Shown here: one piece after another, positions 21,022-32,900 of the stretch | How positions within the stretch are numbered: position 1 is the first letter of the stretch | How the letters are laid out: each line of letters begins with the position of its first letter | Assembly: GCF_000687475.1 (NCBI RefSeq) | Contig: NC_057317.1 | Location: 4,588,501 to 4,652,500, forward strand | From: Ustilaginoidea virens | Lineage: Eukaryota > Ascomycota > Sordariomycetes > Hypocreales > Clavicipitaceae | Length of the DNA: 64,000 bases | Reading direction: 5' to 3' | Program-made: the position numbers and the translations under genes | The notes under the pieces: model-generated | Told to the model about the DNA's origin: nothing | Seen by the model: only the letters and a program-made list of their open reading frames with translations | The model's database searches: none

Positions 21022-23034
21022 TCATCCCCATCGTGCCCCCCCAACCGCATCATCCTCGTCATCGTATACCTTGACTTTGGCTGCATACTCGCTGATATTG
21101 CTCACGACGTAACTCGCAATCGTGTCCCCCTTTCCCGACGCGACTCTGAGAATGAGCTCGTTCAGATTTTGGCGACCCAGAATGTCGACGTGATCGGCTG
21201 TTTTCGGTCCTCCCCTGGGATTGAACCGTTCTGGCTCGTGAGGCATTTCCACAACGGTGATTCGCGCCCCGCCCGGGTTGTATCGCTTCATGTGCCAGCC
21301 CCGGTTGCACATGTACCCGGTGCTCAAGAGATTGACGGTTCCGTCCCCTTCGCCCATGACGACGCCGTGGTCGACCTCGTCCTCGGTGAGTCCCGTGTCA
21401 ATGGTGATTTTCAGCTTGGTGCTTGTCGGTTGTTCGGTTGTCCGGTAGTAGTACGCCCGTTCCGTCGGCTTTCCTACGCCGTAAAAGCAGTATATCTTCA
21501 GGTTCGGGGCGTTGGGAAGCCGGGTTTCCAGCGGGTTTATCCACTTGAGCGGGTCCTTTTCGTTGGCCTCGACCTCCTTCGCCGTTTGCGCGACGCCGTG
21601 GGAGTAGCTGCCTCTGACGGATTTCGAGTACCAACCGTCCGACGTGTCAAGGAGGTACTGCAAGGACTCCTCGACAGTCATGTTCCTGTCCGGCGTGGAC
21701 CAGTTGGCACCAGCCTTGAAATTGAGCAACGAGCCAAAAGTGAAGTTCTGATTTGGCCTGTCGTCGGGGGCCCAGTCAAGGTCTCCCCATACGGCATTGC
21801 CGCCGAGCGGCAGCATGGAGGACAGTCCGGGCATGGCGCGGAAAATCTCTGCTCGCTCTTCCTTTCTCAGAAACTTTTCCAGGCCGTACACGGCAAACGC
21901 GTTCAGCTGAGCTGTATCACGCATCTCGCCCGACAGCACCGCCGTGAGATCCTTGACGGCACCGAGCATGCAGCCGCTGATGTTGATCCAGGACCCGACG
22001 TGGCGGTCGACCCAATCCTCCCCGCCGCGGCCCCCTTGGTCGGATTGAACCCAGTGGAAGAAGTAGAAGACCACTTGGCTTCCCATGCTGTGCGATGCCA
22101 AAACCACCTTTTCCCCGTCGTACTGCACGGCGGATTCGATATGCGTCTTTAGCCGGGAAAAGTACCGATCTCTCACCTCCAGGTTCGGGTATGACAGTCT
22201 CCAGTCGTACGCCGCTGTGAAGGAGTTTGTAGGGTCGTATCCGATGGTCGCCAGGTTTTCGAATATCTTGTTCCAGATCCAGTACCCCGTGATGAAGAAG
22301 TCTGTGGCGTCAAAGCCCTGCGCGGCACGCAGTTTGATGCCCGGCGGATCCAGCCCCGTCTTCTTGTCGAGCATGATGTGCTTCTTCCACGACTCCTTAT
22401 CCATCACCAAGGCTTTCATCATGGTCCAGCTACCCCACAAGCGCTTCCTGAAGTATTGGCGGGACGTGTTGGCTGTTCCCCACGACTCGAGACCGGTGGA
22501 GATGACGCCGGGTATCATGATCATGGGATGGTGTGCGTGCAAGCCTTCGGCTCGTACCTTGAGGCCCACTGAGAAGGAGTCATAGGCGGCGGTGACCTCG
22601 CGTTCTCCCTGGACCAGATCGCGCATATCGCGTATCAAGCCCGCAGGAAGGACGTCGAAGAAACTGTCCATGCTCAGCTCCCCAATCTCCGGAAAGTCTA
22701 TGAGGTCGTTGGATTTGGCAAAGAAGCCGGCCGCGAACAGTCCGCAAAGACCACCGAGCATGAAAATGAAGGTATTTCGCCGCTTGCGCGTACGCTTTGG
22801 TGCCGTTTCCACGACATGTATGTGGGTCGCAGGTTGAGCCGGGCATTCATCGTCGACTTTGGAGTCATGGTCTATTTGGGAGTCATCTTCGGCCAGGCGC
22901 GTCTTGCGTTGTTGCCCGCGGCGGCGTAGTGTTGTGGCCATTCTACGCGTCAACAAGTGACTCGTTGCCACGATGTCTTGCAGGCGAGGTGATGTTCGGT
23001 CCTCGGGCCGATCGGGGTTGCGCAGACGAGCCAA
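21022..23034 (-). CDS. LRO1: Phospholipid:diacylglycerol acyltransferase (LCAT family)
   Basis: The product is a single-exon protein of 670 residues, close to the usual 610-680. The basic N-terminus (RTRKRRN) leads into one membrane helix at about residues 88-107, the topology of yeast Lro1. The lumenal alpha/beta-hydrolase domain begins with HHPMIMIPGVISTGLESW (oxyanion region) and has the nucleophile in ASHSMGSQ (Ser316). Later come the catalytic Asp and His regions (EGDGTVNLLS and TADHVDILG). Known reaction: transfer of an acyl group from a phospholipid to diacylglycerol, giving triacylglycerol and lysophospholipid in the ER and lipid droplets. The start at 23,034 is the first Met, and a second Met 31 codons on (MATTLRRRG) is equally plausible. 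It is divergent from NAA30. Confidence 0.96.
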   Translation of the reverse strand: MARLRNPDRPEDRTSPRLQDIVATSHLLTRRMATTLRRRGQQRKTRLAEDDSQIDHDSKVDDECPAQPATHIHVVETAPKRTRKRRNTFIFMLGGLCGLFAAGFFAKSNDLIDFPEIGELSMDSFFDVLPAGLIRDMRDLVQGEREVTAAYDSFSVGLKVRAEGLHAHHPMIMIPGVISTGLESWGTANTSRQYFRKRLWGSWTMMKALVMDKESWKKHIMLDKKTGLDPPGIKLRAAQGFDATDFFITGYWIWNKIFENLATIGYDPTNSFTAAYDWRLSYPNLEVRDRYFSRLKTHIESAVQYDGEKVVLASHSMGSQVVFYFFHWVQSDQGGRGGEDWVDRHVGSWINISGCMLGAVKDLTAVLSGEMRDTAQLNAFAVYGLEKFLRKEERAEIFRAMPGLSSMLPLGGNAVWGDLDWAPDDRPNQNFTFGSLLNFKAGANWSTPDRNMTVEESLQYLLDTSDGWYSKSVRGSYSHGVAQTAKEVEANEKDPLKWINPLETRLPNAPNLKIYCFYGVGKPTERAYYYRTTEQPTSTKLKITIDTGLTEDEVDHGVVMGEGDGTVNLLSTGYMCNRGWHMKRYNPGGARITVVEMPHEPERFNPRGGPKTADHVDILGRQNLNELILRVASGKGDTIASYVVSNISEYAAKVKVYDDEDDAVGGARWG

Positions 23035-24202
23035 CGTCCTGCAACTCGGTTCGCGCGATGAGCGGAGTTTAGGTTCGCAAGAGAAGGAGTTGGACCCGGC
23101 ATAGGTTGTGTTGGGTCAGCTTATCTATTTCGGTCGACGTGGTGGCCGCTGGCGAGCTGATCTCGGCATTGATGGAGCGGACAGACTCCAAGGGTTCAGA
23201 GCCGGAACGCTTCCATGGTATGGTGGTCCGGGTCTATCGATTGCAGGGCGAAGACTTAGCGATCGCGCCAGCGACCAAAGAAATCCAATGCGCCACGAAA
23301 TGCGAGCTTGCAGCTAACGCATGGGAGGGATGCCCGCCAGGAAGCAAGCAGGAGCTAGCTCCAGAGTTCCGCAACGATATACCTACTCCGTACTGTGGGC
23401 TTCTTCATGTTGCCAAGACCGAAGCAGTCTGGCTAGTCCCACTCCGCCCACCACAATCACATGCGAATGCGGGGCTGGTGAATGGTGACTGGTCGGAGGT
23501 CCTTGCACGTTCCGTCGCCTCTTCTTTTTTTCCCTCCCACAGATCCCTGCTACCCGCTGCCTGGCGTAAACATTCCATGATGGAACCTTATCCCACCAGA
23601 ACCAGATTACCTGCGCGCCCAAGGACGAGAAGACGAGAAGACGAGAAGACGAGAAGACGAGAAGACGAGAAGACGAGAAGACGAGAAGACGAAAATCCGA
23701 AAATCCGAAAATACGAGCCTGCAGGCTGATGGCAGCGCTGCCGCATTGTCCCACGCATGTCTCCCGGCCGCCCGCGACTGCTTCCCTCTTTTTCCCTTGA
23801 ACAAACTTGTCGAGGAGGGCATCCCTCTGGCCAAAGCTAGCCTCGTCCCGAACGGCGGCCGCAAGCGTCATTTCGTCTTTGCTAGCGAACACGGACGGCC
23901 CGGAGCCGTGCGTATTTTCCCCGGAGACTCCCAAACCTGACGACGCGAGCCATCGCTCTTGAGCCCCTAGCAAAGTGACATAACCGGGCGCGATATCGGA
24001 AGCGGGTTGGAGCCCAACGTGGCGGCGAGGTTCAACTTTTCCCACAAGCCTCGCCTGATGGCTCCGGCTTGCACGTCTCTCCATAAATCGCATCATCCGC
24101 ATCATCTGCGCCTGTCTCTGCATCGCTTCTCAGTCGCCTTCAAAGCATACCGTTCTTTCCGCACCATTCCCCTAAAATCGTGAATGGACGTCCGGCGGCG
24201 GT
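23035..24202. promoter_or_regulatory. Divergent promoter region between PDAT and NAA30
   Basis: About 1.17 kb separates the two start codons. It holds an 8-bp minisatellite (GACGAGAA, about 8.5 copies, 23,624-23,693). Frames of up to 246 codons cross it on both strands but show no family features and are partly made by the minisatellite. No clear promoter element was identified. Confidence 0.45.
23624..23693. repeat. 8-bp minisatellite (GACGAGAA)n
   Basis: There are about eight and a half perfect copies, running into a degenerate AAAATCCG repeat. It lies in the divergent PDAT/NAA30 promoter. Confidence 0.93.
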
Positions 24203-24437
24203 ATGGCTTTACCCAAGAAACAAGACGTAGACCTGGAGCTGCGGTACATCCAGTATCAGCACGAGCTCGAATCTCGTTATCTACCAGCTATACGCTCGCT
24301 CATATCCAAGGATTTAAGCGAACCTTACAGCATCTATGTGTATAGATACTTTCTTTGCCAGTGGGCACACCTGTGTTTCATGGTAAGTGCTGCTGGGTCG
24401 TCGAATTGCGATCGATTTCTCCTCTGGTACGGCAATG

Positions 24438-24473
<36 letters not shown>

Positions 24474-24889
24474 TCGCTACAAACTGTTGACTAGATTTGA
24501 AATTCAAGGCCATAAACCCGCAGGATGCGAGTCTCATTGGCGTCATTGTCTGCAAATTAGAAGTCCACTCGTCTCATTCTCCGCCCACGCGCCGAGGTTA
24601 TATTGCTATGCTTGCCGTCGACTCCGCTTACCGAGGACTTGGCATCGCGACGGCTCTGGTCAAGCGAGCGGTTGAATCCATGGCAAAACGAAACGCGGAC
24701 GAAATTGTGCTGGAGACGGAGGAATCCAATGTTCCAGCAATGAAACTTTACGAAAGGCTGGGCTTTATTCGGTCAAAAAAGCTGCATCGCTATTATCTCA
24801 ACGGAAACAGCGCATATCGCCTTGTCCTTCCTCTCAGAGCCTTGGATCCAGGCACGGGTCCGGGCTATCACAACAGCGAGATTATCTGA
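24203..24889 (+). CDS. MAK3: N-alpha-acetyltransferase Naa30 (Mak3), NatC catalytic subunit
   Basis: Exons are 24203-24382 and 24509-24889, giving 186 residues. The splice joins CFM to AINPQDASLIGVIVCK. The GNAT fold shows all the Naa30 signatures: LSEPYSIYVYRYFLCQWAHLCF (substrate-side), RGYIAMLAVDSAYRGLGIATALV with the acetyl-CoA loop RGLGIA (residues 102-107), LETEESNVPAMKLYERLGF, and the C-terminal RSKKLHRYYLNGNSAYRL. Known role: with Naa35 and Naa38 it acetylates N-termini beginning Met-Leu, Met-Ile, Met-Phe and similar. The 126-nt intron contains about 15 GT dinucleotides (24,441-24,471). It is divergent from the PDAT gene. Confidence 0.95.
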
Positions 24890-25129
24890 GCAAGTCTTAT
24901 TGTAAAGGCTGGTGGCGTTGTGGAGCGGGCAGAAAGCAGAGTTCACATGTCGTCTCATGTTATGCCATCACGTTTCACATTCTGTTTCATGTTACATCTC
25001 GACACGTTGGGCTAAATGAGAAGACGATGCATCGTCCCCTCGGCTAAGCTCTACTCAGGAGTCAGCACGTTTTAGGAGGGTTGCGTCAGATCCTGGGATA
25101 ACCAAGCTCCTCGACCCGTCGTGTGTATG

Positions 25130-26286
25130 TCAGGAGAAATCTCCAGAGTTGTAAATCGAGGCACTTAGTCCCCAGGGATTACCGCTGGATATACCAATGT
25201 ACGTGTAAATGTCTAAGACACCGTCAGCGGGCGTTGTCGCCTGTCGCTTTCTGGCCCAAGAAAAAGCGTCCTTGGCAGGCCCTCGCCACCCAACGTGTCG
25301 TGTCCACTCACCAGGTTTGTAGTAAATGCGTCTTTGGTCAGATCCAGCAAGCTTGAGCTCCCTCAACCTCTTGAGAACACGACCGACATCGCATCGATCC
25401 ATGAAATCGGCCGTATAGATGCATACGAGTCTATCGCTTCTGACGTCGTCAAACGGCGCGCGGGGAGCAACCTTGGCTGCCACACCAAGCTCGTTGTTGG
25501 CTGTGGCTCTGGCCACCAACTCCCACACCTCGTTCACAGCGACAGCGGGATGAAAAAGCATCCACTTATGGCCACCGATGACACCATAAAAAAAAAAGCC
25601 GTTAGTCTGTCGAATCCCCACACGCCGGTTGACATTTACGCGGCAAAGGCTCTCTCTCTCTCACCTTGCCCGTCCGAACTCTTCCTGCGTGGGCCAGGTT
25701 GAGTATGTCTGCGGCGGCTTGCGCTCGCGCTGAAGAAAGTTCCCGCGCGATGAAGGTGGGAGATGCTCCGCTCGATGTCACTTTCTGCGTCAAGTCGGCC
25801 AGCAGCTCCAGTCTCTCCGCAGCGCCTCGAGCTACAAGATGAAGTTGGCCGCCCTTCTCTGCGGGGGCCTCGTCTTGGTTCCCTTCTAGAGGCCCACCAT
25901 CCCGCGTCTGTCTTTCACGGGATGAGACGTACGGGTTGCAAATGAAGATCCACGGCACATCGTCGGTGCGATCAGTCGTCGCCGGGGGCAGCCGCGTCAG
26001 AAAGGCTTCAAGCGTCTCGGTGAGCTGCCACGCATAGCCTACGCCGGCGTAAGGGTTGTGTAGTCTTGACGAGCTCGAGTCGATGAAAGCGGACGGCTTT
26101 CGGGAAGGGCAGCCAAATAACAGCGTGTTGCGCTGGCGTAACCAGGCAGAAGCATCGAACTTTTCTACTCGGGCTTCCAGTCTCTGCTTTTCCTCTTCAG
26201 GTCCTTGAGAAGGCCTTTATCAGCTCATCAGTAGCCGAGGAACTAGGGAGAGACGTACCGTAAAAGTGACAGTCGCTCGAAGCCAT
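25130..26286 (-). CDS. DUF1917/UPF0696 (Bles03-like) protein
   Basis: Exons are 26286-26259, 26203-25665, 25564-25312 and 25212-25130 (introns 55, 100 and 99 nt), giving 300 residues. The splices rebuild family blocks: TGK joined to WMLFHP across intron 2, and IYYKP-D-IYTYIGI across intron 3. Other conserved pieces are DDVPWIFICNPY, ELGVAAKVAP and RLVCIYTADFMDRCDVGRVLKRLREL. These match the eukaryotic DUF1917 family, which includes human C11orf68. The fold resembles eIF4E-like proteins in that family's structure, but the biochemical role is not established. The long first frame (MASSDCHFYG) starts at the only Met that reads into the family. It is divergent from DPH7 with 890 bp between starts. 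Confidence 0.87.
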
Positions 26287-27176
26287 CTGCCTTGTCAAGT
26301 CCGGAGCTTGCGTCAAGTGAGTAACCAAAACGTTGGGATGCCTCTTACCAAGACAACTATGCCCGTAAGCTCTGTGGATGTTTTGTGGCGCAGTAGCAAT
26401 TCTCGTCAAAACGTCGACACAAAAAAGAATTTTGGTACTCGGCACTACGGGGTACTACATGCTATATGGGTGAGATGCTCGTGGTTCCCAACTGCTGATA
26501 CATCGCTCGACACTATCCATCCAGTTCATTGCCCGAGTTTCTCCGAAAAGCCAGGAAGAGATGAGAAAAAAAAAATTAGATTTCTGGACTTGTTTTTCCC
26601 TTCAACTTGCAAGCTTGGCATGTCCCCGAACCATATCCAGCACAAAACTGTTCAACGTTGAATTGTAACGATCCGGTCGTACGGAGGTACGGAGTACATG
26701 CTTAAATAAAAAAAAAAAAGAAGGACGACCACAGGTGCCCACAGCCCCGTCCAGGCCTGTTCGGCACGTCCCGCAGCCATGAACCCCTGCCTGGCATGGC
26801 ATGGCTTGACAGGTACCTACGGTACCTAAGTTGGTTGTTGTCGATTTTTATACGACTTCAACGTTCACTTACTAACTAAGGTTAGGTACTCGCTACCACT
26901 GGGAGCTTGACCAACAAGTCTGGGTAATCATCTGCACCGTGCAAGTGCCACCCGTTGCCTTGCGCCACAAGCGCCTGTGGCGCGCCACGGTGGTACCGGG
27001 TACATCAGCTACTATGGATCCTGATTCCTGACAACCTTTTCCAATCCAAACCTCGGTTGACAGATTATCGCGGTGGTTTGCGTGAGATTTCCGAAACCAA
27101 ACCGTCCATTGGCCAAGCAGTCATAAGCACCCAAAGCTTGCTTGTCTTTCTGTTACCACTCGCCGAAAGAGTAGCC
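26287..27176. promoter_or_regulatory. Divergent promoter region DUF1917 gene / DPH7
   Basis: It holds A-rich runs (26,565-26,577; 26,707-26,721), GGTACC motifs at 26,813-26,830 and 26,997, and no supported gene. An upstream in-frame extension of DPH7 to 26,955 is open but does not look coding. Confidence 0.4.
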
Positions 27177-28525
27177 ATGTGCAGCTTATCGCCCATCTCT
27201 TCTGTCAAACAGTTGCAGTTGGACCTACCGCCAAGCTGCGTGCAGGTTTGCCCGTTTGATCCGTCGTATTTCATTGTGGGCACGTATAACCTAGAGAATA
27301 GCGTTGCTCAAGCCATTGCTGGCGCAGACGAGGAGCTCGAGGCTACCGAGACTGCGACGAAAAAGAAGCAGGATCGGAATGGGACTCTGGTCCTGTTTCG
27401 GTTGGATGATGATGACAAGGTGTAAGTTTATCCAGACTCGAGCCCGAGCTTTGCACCGATGCTAGTACTGGGGCGGCTTCGAAGTCGAATAGGCCTGATT
27501 CATGGTGTAGGGTTAAAGTTCAAACAGAGTCGCAGCCCTCGGCTGTCTTGGACCTCAAGTTTCATGGCAACAAAATAGGTGGCAAAAGCATTGTCGCTGT
27601 CGTCTCCAGCACTGGCTCCCTGGCCATCTTCGCCCTCAACCCCGAGCGTCATCCTCTGCTACAACATCTGGCCACGAGCCGATGCGACGACATAGGCGAG
27701 GACGTACTGTTTCTACAATGCAACTGGCACCCTGCTGCCAAACGTACGATTGCAGTCACAACATCTAGTGGACTGGCACGACTGTTGTATCTAGACGAGA
27801 ATTGGTGCATTACGGAGTGGACAGACCTAGGAATCCAAAACACCCTGGAAGCTTGGTCCGTGGCTTTCTCCGATTCAACCAACAGCAAAGGGGAAGCAAA
27901 CCAGCCGACAACTGTTTACTGTGGTGGTGATGACTCCATCATGAGATACACGTCGTGGTCTTGTAGCCATGGTCATGGCGCCCAAACATCTGATGCAGTC
28001 CACCCCGTTGCTAGCATCAGAGGCTGCCATGATGCCGGCGTAACCGCAATCCTTCCTCTCCCGCGCTGGGCGGCTGGCGGGGGCCGGGTCGTCTTGACCG
28101 GAAGTTACGACGATCACCTACGTGTCTTGGCGATACACGACTTGCACGAGAGTCACGGGGCGAAGAAGGCGCAGTTACTTGGAGACATCAATCTCGGCGG
28201 CGGCGTATGGAGGCTCGACTTGATTGACATGCATCCCAGGGGATCACACACCGCGGGGGTTGCTGTACGCGTGCTGGCGTCTTGTATGCATGCCGGTGTT
28301 AGAATAGTTGGGATACATACGGACGATGGGCAAACGTGGACATGTGAGCTTCTGGCCAGGTTTGAAGAGCACAAGAGCATGAACTACGCCGCAGACTTTG
28401 TCCGTAAACGGGACGGCAAAGGGCTGGCATGCATCTCCACGAGTTTCTACGACAGATTGCTATGCTTATGGGAATATCCGTCCAGTCCATGTGGAGGCTC
28501 GCAGGTTAGGTTGCCGCAGGAATGA
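27177..28525 (+). CDS. DPH7: Diphthine methylesterase (WD40), diphthamide pathway
   Basis: Exons are 27177-27421 and 27511-28525 (89-nt intron), giving 419 residues. The intron joins DDDDKV to VKVQTES. The N-terminus has CPFDPSYFIVGTYNLE, the first blade of the family. Later blades carry VYCGGDDSIMRYTSW, HDAGVTAILPLP, VLTGSYDDHLRVLAIHD, the hallmark LGGGVWRLD, and CMHAGVRIV, followed by EHKSMNYAADF. Known role: Dph7 (yeast Rrt2, human WDR85) removes the methyl group from methylated diphthine on eEF2 so that amidation to diphthamide can follow, in the cytoplasm. The start at 27,177 (MCSLSPISS) was chosen because homology begins directly after it. The gene ahead is the MSN5 homolog, in the same direction. 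Confidence 0.92.
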
Positions 28526-29629
28526 CCCGTCGTCCCTTCGTCCGTCACCACAAGCTTGTGAGCGTGTTTTGGGCGTGTTTTTGCGCAAACTGTCTCCCCC
28601 CCCCCCCCCCCCCCGGTGTCTTGCGCATGAAAAGCTGGGTCACCGTCAGGATGGTGTAAGAAGGTGGAACTGTCGAAATCGGTTGAGCAGCCGCCCGGGA
28701 GGCTGTTTTTCTTTTCCGGTTCGAGATATGTTTTCACCGGTCGAGAGTGTGCGAGTAGGAAGTTGCCGTACGGTTTACTATACGCCATCCAGCTGGCCAC
28801 GTACAGCCAGCCCAGCCAGCCCAGCCAACATCAGGAGAATGGATCTGATACCTGGGGTTTCGTGGGTTTCGTTACGTTCCCAGCACTTGGCGGGGATTAT
28901 GCAGCAAGCCAAACTCGCAGAAACAGGGTTGCTAAATGCGCGGAATTGGGCTTATACCAAGCTGGGCAATCCAACATGGAAATTCGAGGTATCAAACCAT
29001 GCCGAGATCAATCGATCGGCAACAAGAACCCTGCCTGCACCGCCTCCTCCTCGAGCCTGACAGCTGATGGCCGGTGCAATGGCCAGTCCTGCACCGAATG
29101 AAGCTCATCCAGTTAAACTGCTCGCGCTGGCCAGCGCTCATAGACAGCATGCTCCGTACGAGCCTACGGATCAATTTGAGACAAAAGATGGAAAGAGCCA
29201 TTTACGCCTTGCTGCTGCTGCTCCGTCACCTTTGTCGACCCCACTTCACGTTGCCATCCAGCACCTGCACCTGAGCACCCCACCACTTGCGCCTGTACTT
29301 TGCAACCAGCTTGAGCTGGACAGCACTGACCAGACCAGCTTGAGACATGGAACCTGCCTGCCCAGGTTCTTTCGCTGGTACGAACGAACCATCCACCCAT
29401 CCACCCATCCATCCACCCATCCATCCATCCATCAGGCAACCTTCCAGCCGGCATCGCATCAATCTTAAACCAGTAAACATTGACAGCATTCAGCCATTCG
29501 ATTCTGAATCCTGCTGTCTGCTGCTTCATGGTCAGCTTATCTATATCCGTTAATGGACTCGGGTATTGATTGGTCTGGCTAGTGTCATTCGTCTTTTCCC
29601 TTGGTCTTCTTTTTTACCCTTCGTTCTTC

Positions 29630-29660
<31 letters not shown>

Positions 29661-29996
29661 CAACTCTGATTTCTTCGCGTCATTCGAGACTTCCAGCCTT
29701 GTTTTTTCCACCTTGTTATACTTTACGACTCACGCACCCACATCGTTGTTCGACTTCCATCGCCTGATGAAACTTGCCTCTTCAACCTCCACGTTTCTCA
29801 TCTCGCGAAGATTTTGTCTTCCCAACTAACTAAGCTGCGATTCGTTGGAGGAAAGCTGGTTCGAACCTGGCCCAGCCTTGTGTCTGCCTAAAAATCGTCA
29901 CGCTCTTCCTCTTTTTCGAACTTAAAATACGACAACCGATCGCGTGTTCCGCAGTCTCCACGAGCTCGACAATCCCCAAGGGCTCACGTTTGAGCA
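28526..29996. other. Intergenic region DPH7/MSN5, promoter of MSN5
   Basis: The stretch holds a C run of about 18 (28,597-28,614), a CATC tetranucleotide array (about 29,388-29,434) and a pyrimidine tract (29,627-29,662) 330 bp before the MSN5 start. Pyrimidine tracts are common in strongly expressed fungal promoters. Frames present are low-complexity shadows of these repeats. Confidence 0.5.
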
Positions 29997-32900
29997 ATGA
30001 GTTTACATGCTGGCGGGGCCTCTCTGACATCTGGCGGTGATCCGCCTCATGGTGAGGACGGGCAGATCTTGTCCAGAATCCATCAAGCCCTGGAGGTTGT
30101 CCACAGTCCATATTCCAGCAACGATGCTCGCCGGCAGGCTCAGTCGTTCCTCGAGGAAGTCAAAGATGTATCCACCGCACCCTTTCAAGGATACAGACTG
30201 GCTTCAGACAAGTCTCAGCCTTCCGTCGTGCGCCACTATGCCCTGTCCCTACTCGAGCATGCAATACGATATCGTTGGTCCACTTACAGTGAGGAACAAT
30301 CCACGACCTTGCGGAACTGGGTCCTAGAACTGAGCCAGGCCGTTTCGAGACAAGACCCTACATTTCTGAGAAATAAAACAGCGCAGCTGTGGGTTGAAGT
30401 GGCAAAGAGATCTTGGGGGGCAGAATGGATGGACATGGACTCTCAGCTTTTCCAGCTATGGCAAATGCCAGACTCTGCAGTTCACAAGGAGCTTGTAATG
30501 TTTGTTCTCGAGACCCTTTCTGATGAAGTTTTCACGGGTGATGACTCCGTGGTGGCCATGCGAGAAGGCGTGCTTAGCAAGGCGTGCGTTGAGATATTCA
30601 CCCCTACGTCCGTATTGGCTGAAGCATTTCCAAATCGCCAACCAGGTCCGGACGTTCGCCATGATGCTCAAGGATGGCTCGGCCGTGTATCTGACTTCCT
30701 CAACTTTTGCATCAACTCTGATAGGAAGGACGATGTTGAAGCCAAGGGCTGTGCTCTTAAAGCTCTTTCCGTATTCCTGTCACTGATGCCCTGGGCAATT
30801 CCGAAGGCCATAGCAGCTGCTCAATGTGTGAATGTCATGACGACCGGTCTGGCGTCCTCGCACGTCGAAGTCCAAAAGGTAAGAGATGGCAGTCCTCGAA
30901 AGCGGCTGCACAAGATGATGACTGAGATTCTCTTCCTTCAGGCCTCTTTGGATGCACTACACGCACTGTACTGCCGCACCAATTTCTCCGACGAAGAATT
31001 CCGCCATCTTGTGTTGCCAATGTATAGCCACAACTCCGTCAGTTTGTGCAGAAACCTCTGTCACTGGGCGGCTGTCGACCCGGAGGATATCAACGAAGAT
31101 CGGTACCAAATCCTGAAGAAGCTTTCCGAGGTACGTCGTTGCTCGACGTGGCGATGCTTTCTTCCCGACTGTCCATGTTCGTTGACCAGGCCTATCTCAG
31201 ATGTTATCATGTCTTGGCGATCACCTCGAGCGCAAATTTGAAGAGGTTCCTCACAACGCCGCTAGCTCCGAGTTCCTGCAGCTGCTGATCGAAGTAGCAC
31301 AAAACCCCAGCCTGATGGTTTCAATACCCATCCTTGTGACATGGACGAGGATCCTTAGTCACAGAACCTTGGGACCGAGTGATTTAGTGTCGTCAACCAT
31401 CGCCCCTCTCCTGGAGGTTTGCAGCTCGAGGCTCGTGCGGTACGAGAATCTACCAGACGACTCGAATGATGCTACGTATCTGTTCCTCATGGAAGATACG
31501 GATACAGTTCCCGAACGACATGCGTTTCTGGGGAATTATCGCCGATACAGCTCACAAATTATTGAGCAAATCGTGCAGTTGAAGCTAGTGGACGCTATAT
31601 CGTACATTCTAGGCCGAACCGAGTACATTCTTCAGAACCTTTACGAGGGTCAACCGGCATTTGACAGTAGGAGCGCTCGGTCCCCGACATTTCTTGCTCC
31701 GGCCTTTTCCGCTAACACCCAAATCACAGAACAAACGTACAAGAAGCACTCCATGCCTGCTTTGAGGGTCGACTCTCATTTCACGGTCATCGAGGCGACC
31801 TTGAAAGGATACGTCAAGTGGAGATTATACCACGTCCGGGATCATGTACGTTCCCTTGGCGTCTCAGTTGGTACAAGGAGACTAACCATCTAGCAACAGG
31901 AGCAACAGGTTGCCGAGATTGAGTCGAATCTTGAAGCTTGGTGCAACAAACTACTAGAAATGAACTTTCAGGTAAGGCCCTCGAAGGAGAAAAGGGCAAA
32001 AAAGAGAGAAAGAAAGAAAGAGAAGAAGAAGAAGAAAAACGAGCGAAAGCAATGACTGAAGCTTTGCTAATACAGGCGTGATCTGGATAACAGGACCCAA
32101 TGATTCGCAAGCGCTCACTGCAACTCCTCGTGTTCTTTTCCACCACTGCCTTGAACCAAAACGCTGGTTTCATGCTAAAAGTTCTCCAACACATCTTGCT
32201 CACCTGGCCTACGCTTGAGCCCGACCACCGCGCTTACAATGATGCAGTTAAGGACCTTCAGAGCGATAGTATGATTGAGCTGCAGCGGCTGGCCGTAGAG
32301 GTTCCCGATCACCTGCTAGTAAGATGCGACAAACGCCAAAGATGAAGTCTGCCTCACCCGCTGAATCTGTTTGTGCACAGGGAGTTTACGACCAGATTGA
32401 GAGTCGGGTCAGCGAAATGATGGCCTCGGGTGCGCTGGATGAGAAACGATCTTTAGCTTACAAGAGCTTCCTTTTCCTCATAATGTAGGTATATATCCAC
32501 GAGCAAATGGCCGAAATGTTCCCTTTTCTTGTTGGAACTAGGCAAGACCACTGACGTTTATTTGCCTTTAGACACCGAGCCGATGGTGTCGACATTCAGA
32601 CCAAAACACAGAAGCTCTCGGAGTTTATTGAACCCGTCAAGGCACAGTGGCAAACTGACGCGGTCCGTACGTCGCTCAAGTCCTACGCCCATTTCTGTCA
32701 ATGCCTTGGGCTAGACAAGGCTCGGGGATACTTGGCAAGCAGACGCGCGCACGAAGTGAGCGACTGGGGTTCTTGCGAATTGGATGCCGAGGGCTTATCG
32801 CTTCAAGCTGAGCTGGAAGAACGCTTAAAGGTCTGTCTGTCCTATGTAATGATATCCCCCCCTGGTCTTTTGCATTGAGCCATTTGTACTGAGGACCGAA

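Noticed and set aside
23383..24123. 246-codon minus-strand frame
   Set aside because: It translates the 8-bp minisatellite and lies in a divergent promoter; no family features.
29850..29866. GGTTCGAACC resembling a tRNA B box
   Set aside because: No matching A box, acceptor stem or cloverleaf could be found around it.
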